This document shows, in pieces, positions 29,927 through 37,977 of a stretch of DNA of 64,000 nt (its first letter is position 1; each line of letters begins with the position of its first letter). This DNA is from QHWT01 sp963755695. GTDB lineage: Bacteria; Acidobacteriota; Vicinamibacteria; Vicinamibacterales; 2-12-FULL-66-21. The notes beneath the pieces were generated by a model. It ran no database searches. It was not told where the DNA came from and worked only from the letters and a program-made list of their open reading frames with translations. Position numbers and translations under genes: made by a program. The DNA is taken from positions 558,001-622,000 of the forward strand of contig CAVWLB010000001.1 of the NCBI GenBank assembly GCA_963755695.1. Direction: 5' to 3'.

Positions 29927-30424
29927 GTGAGCACCGTTCGGCGACGCGCCGTCACTGCCGACAGCTGGGGCAAACCCGATCGCAACGCATCTGGAGAGCC
30001 GATCTGCCGCTGGTGTCGTAGTCTCGTCCGCCCGCCTCGAAGGACGTTCTGCGGCGACCTGTGCGTGCACGAATGGAAAGTGCGCAGCAGTCCGGGCTAT
30101 GTCCGCGAAAAGATCTGGAAGCGCGATGCCGGCATCTGCCAAGGATGCGGATTCAATGTCGGGAAGGCCGAACGCCTGTGGCGACGTCAGAAGCCACGCG
30201 GCTTCGATCGGCTGGCACGCCGGAAGTGGCGCGCCGCTCGTCCGCGCTGGGAAGCGGATCACATCGTTCCGGTTGCCGATGGCGGCGGAGAATGCGGGCT
30301 GGAGAACTATCGCCTGCTCTGCAGGCAATGCCACGTGAAGGTCACGGGTGAGTGGCGCAAGAGCCGGGTCGCCAATTCGCTCTCAGCGACCGGCTCGATG
30401 GCAGAGGCTCCTGCGACCGAATGA
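29927..30424 (+). CDS. HNH endonuclease-domain protein
   Basis: 165 residues from a GTG start. Cys pairs CRWC (28-31) and CGDLC form a likely zinc knuckle; CQGCGF follows in the middle; the HNH core is WEADHIVPVADGGGECGLENYRLLCRQCHVKV (about residues 107-138), with His-Asn-His spacing and structural Cys. It should be a metal-dependent nuclease. No phage, intein or restriction genes adjoin it, so the target is unclear; it sits right after the large repeat array, which may be coincidence. Confidence 0.8.
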   Translation: MSTVRRRAVTADSWGKPDRNASGEPICRWCRSLVRPPRRTFCGDLCVHEWKVRSSPGYVREKIWKRDAGICQGCGFNVGKAERLWRRQKPRGFDRLARRKWRAARPRWEADHIVPVADGGGECGLENYRLLCRQCHVKVTGEWRKSRVANSLSATGSMAEAPATE

Positions 30425-30444
30425 CTGACCGCTAAGAACGATTC

Positions 30445-30660
30445 TCAGATATCGCGCGCGAACGGCCCGCCCCAACCCTTCGACCGAAGAATCTTTTCCA
30501 GTTCGAGCGAGCGTCGATTGAGCGTGGTCGAGTCTTCGAACAACTCGACGCGCTCGGTGCCGTCGGGCATCGTGACCACGAGCGCGAACCGGTCGCCTTC
30601 CAGCTGCTGCCGGATTTCGCACCGCAGGTGCTCCCCTTTTCTTTCGTAAAACCAGATCAC
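30445..30660 (-). CDS. small conserved-type protein, function unknown
   Basis: 71 residues. It reads MIWFYERKGEHLRCEIR, then LVVTMPDGTERVELFEDSTTLNRRSLELEKIL and ends in GWGGPFARDI. The alternating pattern suggests two or three beta strands and a helix, with no signal or membrane segment. It is convergent with the HNH gene (20 bases apart) and has normal codon use for the window. I do not recognise a named family. Confidence 0.6.
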   Translation of the reverse strand: MIWFYERKGEHLRCEIRQQLEGDRFALVVTMPDGTERVELFEDSTTLNRRSLELEKILRSKGWGGPFARDI

Positions 30661-30847
30661 GGCCGGTTCCGACGCAAGACCGGAGCCGGACCGAACCGCG
30701 TCAATCGTTCAGATTTTGCACTCCTGCCCGCTCGAATCGGCGGAGTCGTGGTCCGTTTCGGCACACCGCTGACGCTTTCCGTGACGAAATTCGGTAAACG
30801 CTCGCAAACCCGTTGATAAAGCTGCCCGTCTAACGGGTGTTGGTGCA

Positions 30848-33373
30848 ATGTTAAGAAATTCGCTCGTCGTTATTGCGATCCTGATCCTTCCTTCCGTATG
30901 TGCGGCGGAAAGTCCCGCGCGGGTGACCGCGACGGCGATCCCCGAGGCTTCGGCGCTCAAGCTCGATGGCGACTTCAACGAGACGATCTGGGAGAGCGCC
31001 CCGACCATCAGCGACTTCCGGCAACGCGATCCAAAGGATGATGGCGAGCCGACCTTTCCCACCGACGTGAAGGTCGCTTACGACGCGACGAACATGTATG
31101 TCGCGGTGACCGCGCACGATCCCGAGCCCGACAAACTCGTCGCGCTGCGCACTCGCCGCGACACGTATTCGCCGTCGGACTGGATCACGGTGATGATCGA
31201 TTCGTTTCACGATCGTCGTACCGCGTTCGAGTTCACCGTCAATCCAGCGGGCGTCAAGCGCGACAGCTACTGGTACAACGACAACAACCAGGACGATGGG
31301 TGGGATGCCGTGTGGGATGTGGCGGTGTCGCGCGACACCAACGGCTGGCGCGCCGAGTTCAGGATTCCGTTTTCACAGCTCCGGTTCCGTCACTCCGACC
31401 AGGCCACCTTCGGCTTTGCCGTCGTCCGACAGATCGGCCGCCTGAACGAGACCGATACGTGGCCGCTCATTTCGAAAAGCGCGAACGGTTACGTGTCGTC
31501 GTTCGGCGATCTTGTCGGCCTGCAGTTGAGTCAGTCGCAAAAGCGTCTGGAACTCGTACCCTACAGCGTCGGTCAGGTCACGACCCAGCCGGATGATCCC
31601 GGCAATCCGCTCGTGTCGCCTCGCGATCCCGACGCATCGGTTGGCCTGGATCTGAAGTACACCGTACGCCCGAGCATGACGCTGACCGCGACCGTCAATC
31701 CCGATTTCGGGCAGGTGGAAGCCGACCCCGCAGTGGTCAATCTCAGCGGGTTCGAGACGTTCTTCGCGGAACGCCGTCCGTTCTTCGTCGAGGGAAGCGG
31801 AATGTTCAGCTTCGACATGGATTGCAGCGACGGCCAGTGCACCGGACTGTTCTACTCGCGGCGCATCGGCCGATCGCCGCGCGGATCACCGGAGGCTCCC
31901 GAAGGAGGCTTCGTCGACGTTCCGCAGCAGACCACGATTCTTGGCGCCGCGAAGCTGACCGGAAAGGTCGGACAGTTCTCCGTCGGGGCACTGAACGCCG
32001 TCACCGCTGACGAGCAGGCAACGATCGCGCTTGGAACTTCGCAGACCCAACAGTCCGTCGAGCCTCTGACCAACTATTCCGTGGTCCGTGCGCGCCGGGA
32101 GTTTGCGAATCAGTCGACGGTTGGCTTGATCGTGGCCAACACTGCGCGCAGTCTCAATACGGACACGTCGTTTCTGCCGGGCAACGCGCTCGCTGGCGGG
32201 ATCGACTGGGACTGGCGATTGAAGAAGCGCTACGCATTGCAAGGCTACTGGGCCGGCAGCACCATTCACGGCACCGCTGACGCGATCGACGAACTGCAGA
32301 CCAGCACGGTGCACAGCTTTCAACGGCCGGACGCGGACCATCTCGATTACAACCCGCTGGCCACGTCGCTCAATGGATATGCCGCTTCGGTTGCGCTCGC
32401 GAAGATCGGCGGATCCAAGGTTCGCTTCAACTCGAACGTCTCGGTGAAGAGTCCGGGGCTCGATCTCAACGACCTCGGGTTCATGCAACGCGCCGACGTG
32501 CGATCGGAGAGCAACTGGATTCAGTTCCGGCGGGACACGCCGACAAAACACGTGCGCAACTTCCGGTGGAACCTGAATCAGTGGGGAAGCTGGAACTACG
32601 GCGGCGACCGGATGGATCTTGGCGGCAACGTCAACGCCCACTGGCAGTTCACCAACAACTGGCGGACCGGTACTGGACTGACGGTGTTGGCGCGTCCGTT
32701 CGACGATCGTGCAACCCGGGGCGGTCCCGGGGCGTATGGCACTCCCAGGCTTGCGTACTGGCAATACGTGCAGGGAGACGACAGGAAGCCGATCAGCGTC
32801 GGAAACTTCTTCAACCTGGGCGGAGATCAGTACGGAACCCACTGGCTCGGCCTGGAGCCGACGATTACCTATCGTCCGGCGTCGTTTCTCACGGTGAGCG
32901 GCGGTTTCCGGTACTTTCACAATGTCGACGACTCTCAATGGATTGAGAACACGGACGACGGCCACTACCTGTTCGGCCACCTCGATCAGACGACCGTCTC
33001 GTTGACCCTGCGGACCAATTACACGATCACGCCGAAGCTGACGATTCAGATATACGCGGAGCCATTCGTATCGGCAGGGGATTACAGCGGTTTCAAGGAA
33101 CTCGTGAACGGTCGTGCGCCGGGATACGACGATCGCTACGCTGCGTACGCCTACGCTACGAACCCCGATTTCAACTTCCGCTCGTTCCGCAGCACCAACG
33201 TGCTGCGATGGGAGTACAAGCCAGGGTCCGCTCTGTTCGTGGTGTGGCAGCAGGGACGCCAGGACACGCTCGATACCGGACAGTTCAAGTTCGCGCATGA
33301 CTTCGGCGGGATCTTCGGCGTGCCGTCGACCAACGTGTTTCTGGTTAAATTGAGCTACTGGCTGAATTATTGA
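30848..33373 (+). CDS. DUF5916 outer-membrane protein with CBM9-like N-terminus
   Basis: 841 residues. Signal peptide 1-20 (ends AAES). Residues about 25-210 form a carbohydrate-binding-module-9-like sandwich (LDGDFNETIWESAP, VKVAYDATNMYVAV). The remainder is the DUF5916 part, rich in alternating aromatic strands typical of an outer-membrane beta-barrel, including ERRPFFVEGSGMF and ending VFLVKLSYWLNY with a terminal aromatic. Function is not established; the layout suggests a surface receptor or channel. The 187 bases upstream, after the divergent small gene, should hold the promoter but no clear boxes stand out. Confidence 0.87.
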   Translation: MLRNSLVVIAILILPSVCAAESPARVTATAIPEASALKLDGDFNETIWESAPTISDFRQRDPKDDGEPTFPTDVKVAYDATNMYVAVTAHDPEPDKLVALRTRRDTYSPSDWITVMIDSFHDRRTAFEFTVNPAGVKRDSYWYNDNNQDDGWDAVWDVAVSRDTNGWRAEFRIPFSQLRFRHSDQATFGFAVVRQIGRLNETDTWPLISKSANGYVSSFGDLVGLQLSQSQKRLELVPYSVGQVTTQPDDPGNPLVSPRDPDASVGLDLKYTVRPSMTLTATVNPDFGQVEADPAVVNLSGFETFFAERRPFFVEGSGMFSFDMDCSDGQCTGLFYSRRIGRSPRGSPEAPEGGFVDVPQQTTILGAAKLTGKVGQFSVGALNAVTADEQATIALGTSQTQQSVEPLTNYSVVRARREFANQSTVGLIVANTARSLNTDTSFLPGNALAGGIDWDWRLKKRYALQGYWAGSTIHGTADAIDELQTSTVHSFQRPDADHLDYNPLATSLNGYAASVALAKIGGSKVRFNSNVSVKSPGLDLNDLGFMQRADVRSESNWIQFRRDTPTKHVRNFRWNLNQWGSWNYGGDRMDLGGNVNAHWQFTNNWRTGTGLTVLARPFDDRATRGGPGAYGTPRLAYWQYVQGDDRKPISVGNFFNLGGDQYGTHWLGLEPTITYRPASFLTVSGGFRYFHNVDDSQWIENTDDGHYLFGHLDQTTVSLTLRTNYTITPKLTIQIYAEPFVSAGDYSGFKELVNGRAPGYDDRYAAYAYATNPDFNFRSFRSTNVLRWEYKPGSALFVVWQQGRQDTLDTGQFKFAHDFGGIFGVPSTNVFLVKLSYWLNY

Positions 33374-33422
33374 GCTGGGAATCTGTCGTTTGTCGGACGG
33401 ACCTGGCAATTTCCTGGTGCAG

Positions 33423-33474
33423 GGCGGACCTTTAGGTCCGCCGGTCATCGCCGGGTCTAAAGAGCCGGCCTACA
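33423..33474. repeat. double palindrome between convergent genes
   Basis: GGCGGACCTTTAGGTCCGCC (33423-33442) has perfect 8-base arms around TTTA. Directly beside it, 33450-33474 on the minus strand is a TGTAGG element copy with slightly imperfect arms. The pair sits between the convergent DUF5916 and WYL genes and may serve as a two-way terminator. Confidence 0.65.
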
Positions 33475-33494
33475 GTTCGAAATCATCACCGCTG

Positions 33495-34481
33495 TCACTC
33501 CAGCGCCGCGTAGTGTGCGCGAGCCTTGTCGATCTCGTCTCTGATCTGCGCCGCGAGCGCGGCAGGCGAGACGACCCGCGCCAGGGGACCGAAGCTGAGG
33601 ATCCAGCTGCGCAGCGCCCAGTCGTTGCAGACATGGAGCGCGACCAGCAGGCCGCCACCTGCCGCATCGGAGTTCTGCTGCGACGGATGCCATCGGCGTT
33701 CGCGCACGTACGGCGCGATGTGCGGTTCGAACGCGATCTCGATGTGTTCCGGCGGCCCTTCGTTCACGCCAATCGAATGCGCGAAGGCGTCGTCCGGGAG
33801 CGCCTCCGGCGTGAATCGCTCCTCGCCGACCGACAATCCGCGAATCCGTTCCACCGCGAACGTCCGCATGGCCGAATACTCCGGCACGAAAGCAATCAGG
33901 TACATCCCGCCCTGCGAGTAGACCAGGCGGTACGGCTCGATCGCATAGTCTTTCTCGCGGCCGCTCGACAACGAGAAGTACTTCATCGTCGCGCGCCGGT
34001 GATGCAGTGTGGCGTCGAGCAGCCGCGCGAGCAAGTCACGCTCGGCTTTCTCGTTGCTCGGGCGCGGTGGGGCCCCCTTGGCCTGGAACACCAGCGGCAA
34101 CCGATCGAGGAACTGCCGCATGCCTGGCGTCAGCGCCGCCGCCAGCTTCTCGAAAGCGCTTGCGACATCTTTCTGAAACGGCGTGGCGGCCAGGCACTCG
34201 ACCAGCGCGCGGCTGAAGTAGAGCGCGCTCAGCTCCGCAATCGTGAAGCCCGTATCATCGAGCCGCCTGAACGCGCGCGCCTCGAGCATCCAGTAGCGCT
34301 TTCCATCGATCTGCTCGTCGAACAATGGGAATCCTGCGCTCTGGAGCGCTTCGAGATCGCGCCGAATCGTGCGGGTGGTCACGCCAGTACGTTCGGCGAG
34401 ATCGTCAATCGTCATCCTGCGCGACGACTCGAGGTCGCGGAGGATCGACCATTGACGGATGACTTCAGCGTTGCGTGGCAC
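33495..34481 (-). CDS. HTH/WYL-domain transcriptional regulator
   Basis: 328 residues from a GTG start. The N-terminal winged helix (residues 1-60) has TIDDLAERTGVTTRTIRRDLEALQSAGFPL. The WYL domain spans about 140-235 (YAIEPYRLVYSQGGMYLIAF; Trp-Tyr-Leu replaced by Gly-Met-Tyr-Leu), and a WCX-like C-terminal domain ends the protein. Such regulators sense nucleic acids or small ligands, often in DNA-damage or phage-defence settings; none of those genes adjoin it. A 14-base palindrome lies 25 bases upstream and could be its own operator. Confidence 0.88.
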   Translation of the reverse strand: MPRNAEVIRQWSILRDLESSRRMTIDDLAERTGVTTRTIRRDLEALQSAGFPLFDEQIDGKRYWMLEARAFRRLDDTGFTIAELSALYFSRALVECLAATPFQKDVASAFEKLAAALTPGMRQFLDRLPLVFQAKGAPPRPSNEKAERDLLARLLDATLHHRRATMKYFSLSSGREKDYAIEPYRLVYSQGGMYLIAFVPEYSAMRTFAVERIRGLSVGEERFTPEALPDDAFAHSIGVNEGPPEHIEIAFEPHIAPYVRERRWHPSQQNSDAAGGGLLVALHVCNDWALRSWILSFGPLARVVSPAALAAQIRDEIDKARAHYAALE

Positions 34482-34505
34482 GTTAAGAGGATACAGCCCG
34501 GGAGA

Positions 34506-34519
34506 TCTCTCTAGAGAGA
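34506..34519. promoter_or_regulatory. 14-base perfect palindrome upstream of WYL gene
   Basis: TCTCTCTAGAGAGA lies 25 bases before the start of the divergently read WYL regulator gene. Position suggests an operator for autoregulation; its low complexity makes a chance origin possible. Confidence 0.35.
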
Positions 34520-34619
34520 GGTACCCTTCACAGTGGTAGCGCGGGTTGGCTAGTGACCTGCCCTGTCATCCTTCGAGCCTAGAGTTGGGTCGAATTCCAG
34601 GTCGTAAGGGAGGAGACAG

Positions 34620-34823
34620 ATGGAACGCCGACTCGACACTACCGCACGAACCCTCGACTTCGGACAGTTGCCGTCCGAGCGAACCATCGCAAGGGGTTTT
34701 CGGAATGGCTTGCGACTGGCGATGCCGTCGAGCGGGCTTCGCGGGCCAGAGAAATACCGCCAACTCGACCTCCGCCGCCGGCTGGCGCAGATCCGTGCCC
34801 GTCACGCGCTGTCGTCCTGGTAG
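34620..34823 (+). CDS. possible small protein, 67 aa, doubtful
   Basis: A strong ribosome-binding sequence (GGGAGGAG, 4 bases before the ATG) precedes this 67-codon frame, which ends TAG. The product is Arg-rich (17 of 67), has no recognised motif and no hydrophobic segment. It lies in an 836-base stretch (34482-35317) that otherwise holds only the 54-aa gene at 34947 on the other strand and looks less GC-rich than its surroundings. A remnant of a mobile element is also possible, but no transposase or terminal repeats are visible. Confidence 0.3.
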   Translation: MERRLDTTARTLDFGQLPSERTIARGFRNGLRLAMPSSGLRGPEKYRQLDLRRRLAQIRARHALSSW

Positions 34824-34946
34824 AGCTGCCTGGCGAACGCCAGGTGAAGCGAGTGGTGGCGGACCTGCAGACTGCACTATGGGTGCGCGGCGTTTCGTGG
34901 GCACACCCCTCAAGGGTCCTCTCTGGACGGGTGACGTCTTGCGATC

Positions 34947-35111
34947 TTACGCGGTCTTCTTCAGTTCAAGTTTGCGAACGACAATACGGGCGGGACGTTT
35001 CTGGTCACATTCGTGCCACCAAAGGCTCTCCCGAAGCCACCAGCCGTTTTCTCCCTGGTCATCGAAAAGCGCCCCGCACCGGGCGCACACGTCGTATTCG
35101 AGTTTTGCCAT
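34947..35111 (-). CDS. 54-aa putative zinc-binding protein
   Basis: Reading from the ATG at 35111: MAKLEYDVCARCGALFDDQG opens the protein, followed by NGWWLRESLWWHECDQK and a basic end RIVVRKLELKKTA before TAA. Cys9-x2-Cys12 and His-x-Cys further on could bind a zinc ion as a small ribbon. No signal peptide. It stands alone between the doubtful 67-codon frame and the Gly/His-rich gene. Function unknown; the clustered Cys, Trp and ordered charge pattern favour a real gene. Confidence 0.5.
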   Translation of the reverse strand: MAKLEYDVCARCGALFDDQGENGWWLRESLWWHECDQKRPARIVVRKLELKKTA

Positions 35112-35317
35112 GGCTCGTATACCCGTACCAGCTCAGCAGGCGCCGACTCTGGTCTGTGATCGGTAGGACGCCCTAACTGTCTTTCTGGTTGCCATCAAAC
35201 GAAGTCATCCGCTGGAAGGTCTAACTCTTAAGGACGCGTCTGTGCCTGAGGAGCGGCTCCAGGCTGCGCCATCGAGCGAGTGCCCGCGGTGAGGCGGGCC
35301 GGGGGTCTTAGATCTTT

Positions 35318-36160
35318 ATGTCGAATCGCTATTTCCTTGCCCTCTGTGTCGTCACCCTGCTCGGGGCCGAAACCTGGGCGGCGGAACACTCGAAATTCGC
35401 GAGCCAGCCAGTCTCCGGCGCAATCGTCATCGACGGACGCCACGACGACTGGAGCGGGGCTGTGGAGCCCTTTGGGACCGAACCGGTCTCGATCCAGGTC
35501 GCCAACGACGGCACCTTTCTCTATCTCCGGATGGTCACGTCCGACCCGTCCGCTCGAAATCAAATCACCCGTCATGGGTTCATCGTGTGGTTCGACGAAG
35601 ACGGGAAGACCAAGAAACGGTTCGGCCTCAAGTACCCCGTCGTGGAGAGCAGCGGTGAGCCGCAGGAAGGCGGTCATTACGGCGGGCACCACGGCAGTGG
35701 CGGCGGCGGAGCTGACCGCGAACGGCCGAGCGAGGAGAGCTACGAGCCGGCCGACCGCATCGACGTTCTTGGCTCGAACAAAGACGACGAGCGGAGCTTG
35801 ACGCTGGATCACGCTGCCGGCATCGAGGCTGCCGCTCGCATCGACCAGGGGACACTCCGCTACGAGCTCAAAGTGCCGCTCGCCAAGACCACGGACCATC
35901 CGTACGCCATCGGCACGGCACCGGGAAAGACTATTGGAATCGGTATCGAAACGCCGAAGCCGGAACGGTCATCATCTGGTGGCGGCGGGCGCGGCTATGG
36001 CGGCGGTGGCGGTGGATACGGCGGACATGGCGGCGGAATGGGCGGCCATGGCGGCATGCATGGCGGGGAGGGTCACGGGGAAGGCGGATACCAGGCCCCC
36101 AAACCGCTCAACGCGTGGGGTACGGTGGCTCTCAGTGTCCCGCCAAGCCGATCGCACTGA
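35318..36160 (+). CDS. secreted protein with Gly/His-rich tail
   Basis: 280 residues. Signal peptide 1-22 (ends WAAEH). Residues 30-110 resemble the start of a CBM9-like or DUF-type sandwich (IVIDGRHDDWSGAVEPF, VANDGTFLYLRMVT). Two low-complexity Gly/His segments follow: GGHYGGHHGSGGGG near 115 and a long GGYGG/GGHGG/MHGG run at about 222-258. His-dense Gly repeats often bind divalent metal ions, so a periplasmic metal-buffering or surface role is a fair guess, not shown. The 3' end overlaps the convergent gene by 29 bases. Confidence 0.75.
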   Translation: MSNRYFLALCVVTLLGAETWAAEHSKFASQPVSGAIVIDGRHDDWSGAVEPFGTEPVSIQVANDGTFLYLRMVTSDPSARNQITRHGFIVWFDEDGKTKKRFGLKYPVVESSGEPQEGGHYGGHHGSGGGGADRERPSEESYEPADRIDVLGSNKDDERSLTLDHAAGIEAAARIDQGTLRYELKVPLAKTTDHPYAIGTAPGKTIGIGIETPKPERSSSGGGGRGYGGGGGGYGGHGGGMGGHGGMHGGEGHGEGGYQAPKPLNAWGTVALSVPPSRSH

Positions 36161-36563
36161 CTGACGGGTCGGCGGCGAGACGCTCGAGCGTCATCAGCGG
36201 CATCCAGCCGACGATCGATCGTGACGGCATCGACGACGACACGATCACGCCGCCGAGCGCTTTGATCTTTTTCTCGAGCGCAGGGCGTACGTCCGCCCGG
36301 ACGTCGACCAGGACGCGTCCGTGACGATCGACCGGGACGCGAGTCCGGTCGCCGCCAACGCTTTGCTGACGCACATCACCCCGGCGCCGGTAAATCTCCG
36401 ACAGTACGCGAGGCGCAATCTTGTTCTGCGCAACGGCGCGTGCATCCTTCGGATGGATCGCGGCCGGAGGATTGCGCTGCGCGAGCACGGCAGGGACGCC
36501 AATTGCGGCCGCCGCTGCCGCACAGAACACCACGAAGCCGACCATACGTGCGGTTCGCAACAC
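36132..36563 (-). CDS. secreted propeptide-like protein
   Basis: 143 residues from GTG 36563 (a TTG at 36560 with better RBS spacing, or ATG 36545, are alternatives; GAGGAG lies just upstream). A signal peptide ends near VLAQRNPP. The C-terminal half, VDRHGRVLVDVRADVRPALEKKIKALGGVIVSSS and on to LERLAADPSVSAIGLAG, resembles the inhibitor-like N-terminal domain that precedes some secreted subtilase catalytic domains. Here no protease domain follows, so it may be a stand-alone inhibitor or chaperone of a protease encoded elsewhere. The resemblance is from pattern only. Confidence 0.6.
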   Translation of the reverse strand: MLRTARMVGFVVFCAAAAAAIGVPAVLAQRNPPAAIHPKDARAVAQNKIAPRVLSEIYRRRGDVRQQSVGGDRTRVPVDRHGRVLVDVRADVRPALEKKIKALGGVIVSSSMPSRSIVGWMPLMTLERLAADPSVSAIGLAGH

Positions 36564-36705
36564 GTCTCCTCGCTGTGATGAGTTCCCGATGGTATACCAG
36601 AACGCCTCGGTAACAAAACGCACTACACTGACTGAGGATTCGTGGCTCGAGACCCCATGGCCAGTGTGAGCCTCTGTTTTCAATCATCAAACCGAAGTCT
36701 GCATC

Positions 36706-37941
36706 GTGATTCCTGTTCTCCTCCTCGTCGCCGCGCTCCAGGGCGGAGCTCCGTGTCCCAACGTCGATGAATGCCGCAAGCAGGCGGCCGAGGCTGCCGA
36801 TCGAGGCGATTACGAGACCTTCCACGATCTCGCCTGGCGCGCGGTGCAGAAGGGAAAACCCAATGATCCGGCGCTGATGTACCTTCTCGCGCGGGCGCAG
36901 TCGCTCAGCGGCCGTCCGGGAGACGCGCTGGTGATGTTGCAACGCCTTCGAGAGCTTGGAATCACGACCGACGCGGCAACCAACGACGATTTCCGTTTCG
37001 TTCGCGCGTTGAAAGGCTGGGCCGAGTTCGCCGGGACATCACCGCCCGCGGCCGCGTCTCCGGCGCCGCCGCCAGCGCCGGTCGCGCCATCCCCAGTGCC
37101 TCCGGCGCCGTCATCTCCGCCGATCCCGTCGGCGGCGCCGACGACGGCGTTGACCTTCGACGCTCGGTCGCTGGACCCGGTAGGACTTGCCTACGACGCC
37201 GTATCACGGAGATTCCTGATCGGGGATCGAACCGCAGGCCGACTGATCGTCATCGACGAGGTATCGCACCACGTCGTGAATCTGGTCAGCGCGGCGTCTG
37301 CCGATTTCCTCGCGAGGATCTCCGGATTTGCCATCGACGCGAAGCGCGGCGATCTGTGGGTGGCGAGCACCGACGAACGTGAGAGCGCAGTGCATAAGCT
37401 CCAGTTGGTTTCTGGCCGCGTGCTCGCGAAGGTGGTGACGCGTGGTGAAGGAGACCCGATTCGATTCGAGGACCTGGTGGTCGGCGCAGACGGAACCGTC
37501 TTCGCCGTGGATGCCGCCGGTGGGCGCCTGTTCCGGCTGACGCCCGGCGCACGCGAGTTCGAGATGGTCCAGCGGATCGGCGCAACCGGTACCCGCGCGC
37601 TCGCCCATGCGAACGGCAACACGTTCTTCGTCGGTACCGACACGGCGCTTCTTCGTGTTGATCTGGGCAAGCGCGGAGCCTCGTCGGTGAGCGCGCCAAA
37701 GGACGCCGCGCTCGGTCATATCGGCAGGCTCCGGTGGCATGGCGGTTCGCTGCTGGCGATGCAGCAGACCTCTTCCGGTCCACGCCTCATCCGGCTTACG
37801 CTCGACGACGAGGGAAAGACCGTCAAGCGTCTGGACGTGGTGGACGACGATGTCGCGTCGGAGACGGCTGGAGCGCTCAGTGGTGAAACATTTTTCTATC
37901 TTGCCCGGAACGGCACGATTCGGAGTCTCACCCTTCAGTAG
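36706..37941 (+). CDS. secreted TPR-like / beta-propeller protein
   Basis: 411 residues from a GTG start. A short hydrophobic leader (IPVLLLVAALQGG) is followed by a helical TPR-type region (residues 20-110), a Pro/Ala/Ser-rich linker (about 110-145) and a C-terminal propeller-like region (150-411) with repeated blades of the kind GLAYDAVSRRFLIGDRTAGRL and VVGADGTVFAVDAAGGRLFRL. These resemble SMP-30/NHL-type propellers. Likely an envelope binding protein; no catalytic motif is evident. The following GTPase gene starts 36 bases downstream. Confidence 0.75.
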   Translation: MIPVLLLVAALQGGAPCPNVDECRKQAAEAADRGDYETFHDLAWRAVQKGKPNDPALMYLLARAQSLSGRPGDALVMLQRLRELGITTDAATNDDFRFVRALKGWAEFAGTSPPAAASPAPPPAPVAPSPVPPAPSSPPIPSAAPTTALTFDARSLDPVGLAYDAVSRRFLIGDRTAGRLIVIDEVSHHVVNLVSAASADFLARISGFAIDAKRGDLWVASTDERESAVHKLQLVSGRVLAKVVTRGEGDPIRFEDLVVGADGTVFAVDAAGGRLFRLTPGAREFEMVQRIGATGTRALAHANGNTFFVGTDTALLRVDLGKRGASSVSAPKDAALGHIGRLRWHGGSLLAMQQTSSGPRLIRLTLDDEGKTVKRLDVVDDDVASETAGALSGETFFYLARNGTIRSLTLQ

Positions 37942-37977
37942 CCGCCCGGCTGGCAAGCGATCTGCACAGGTGCGCGC

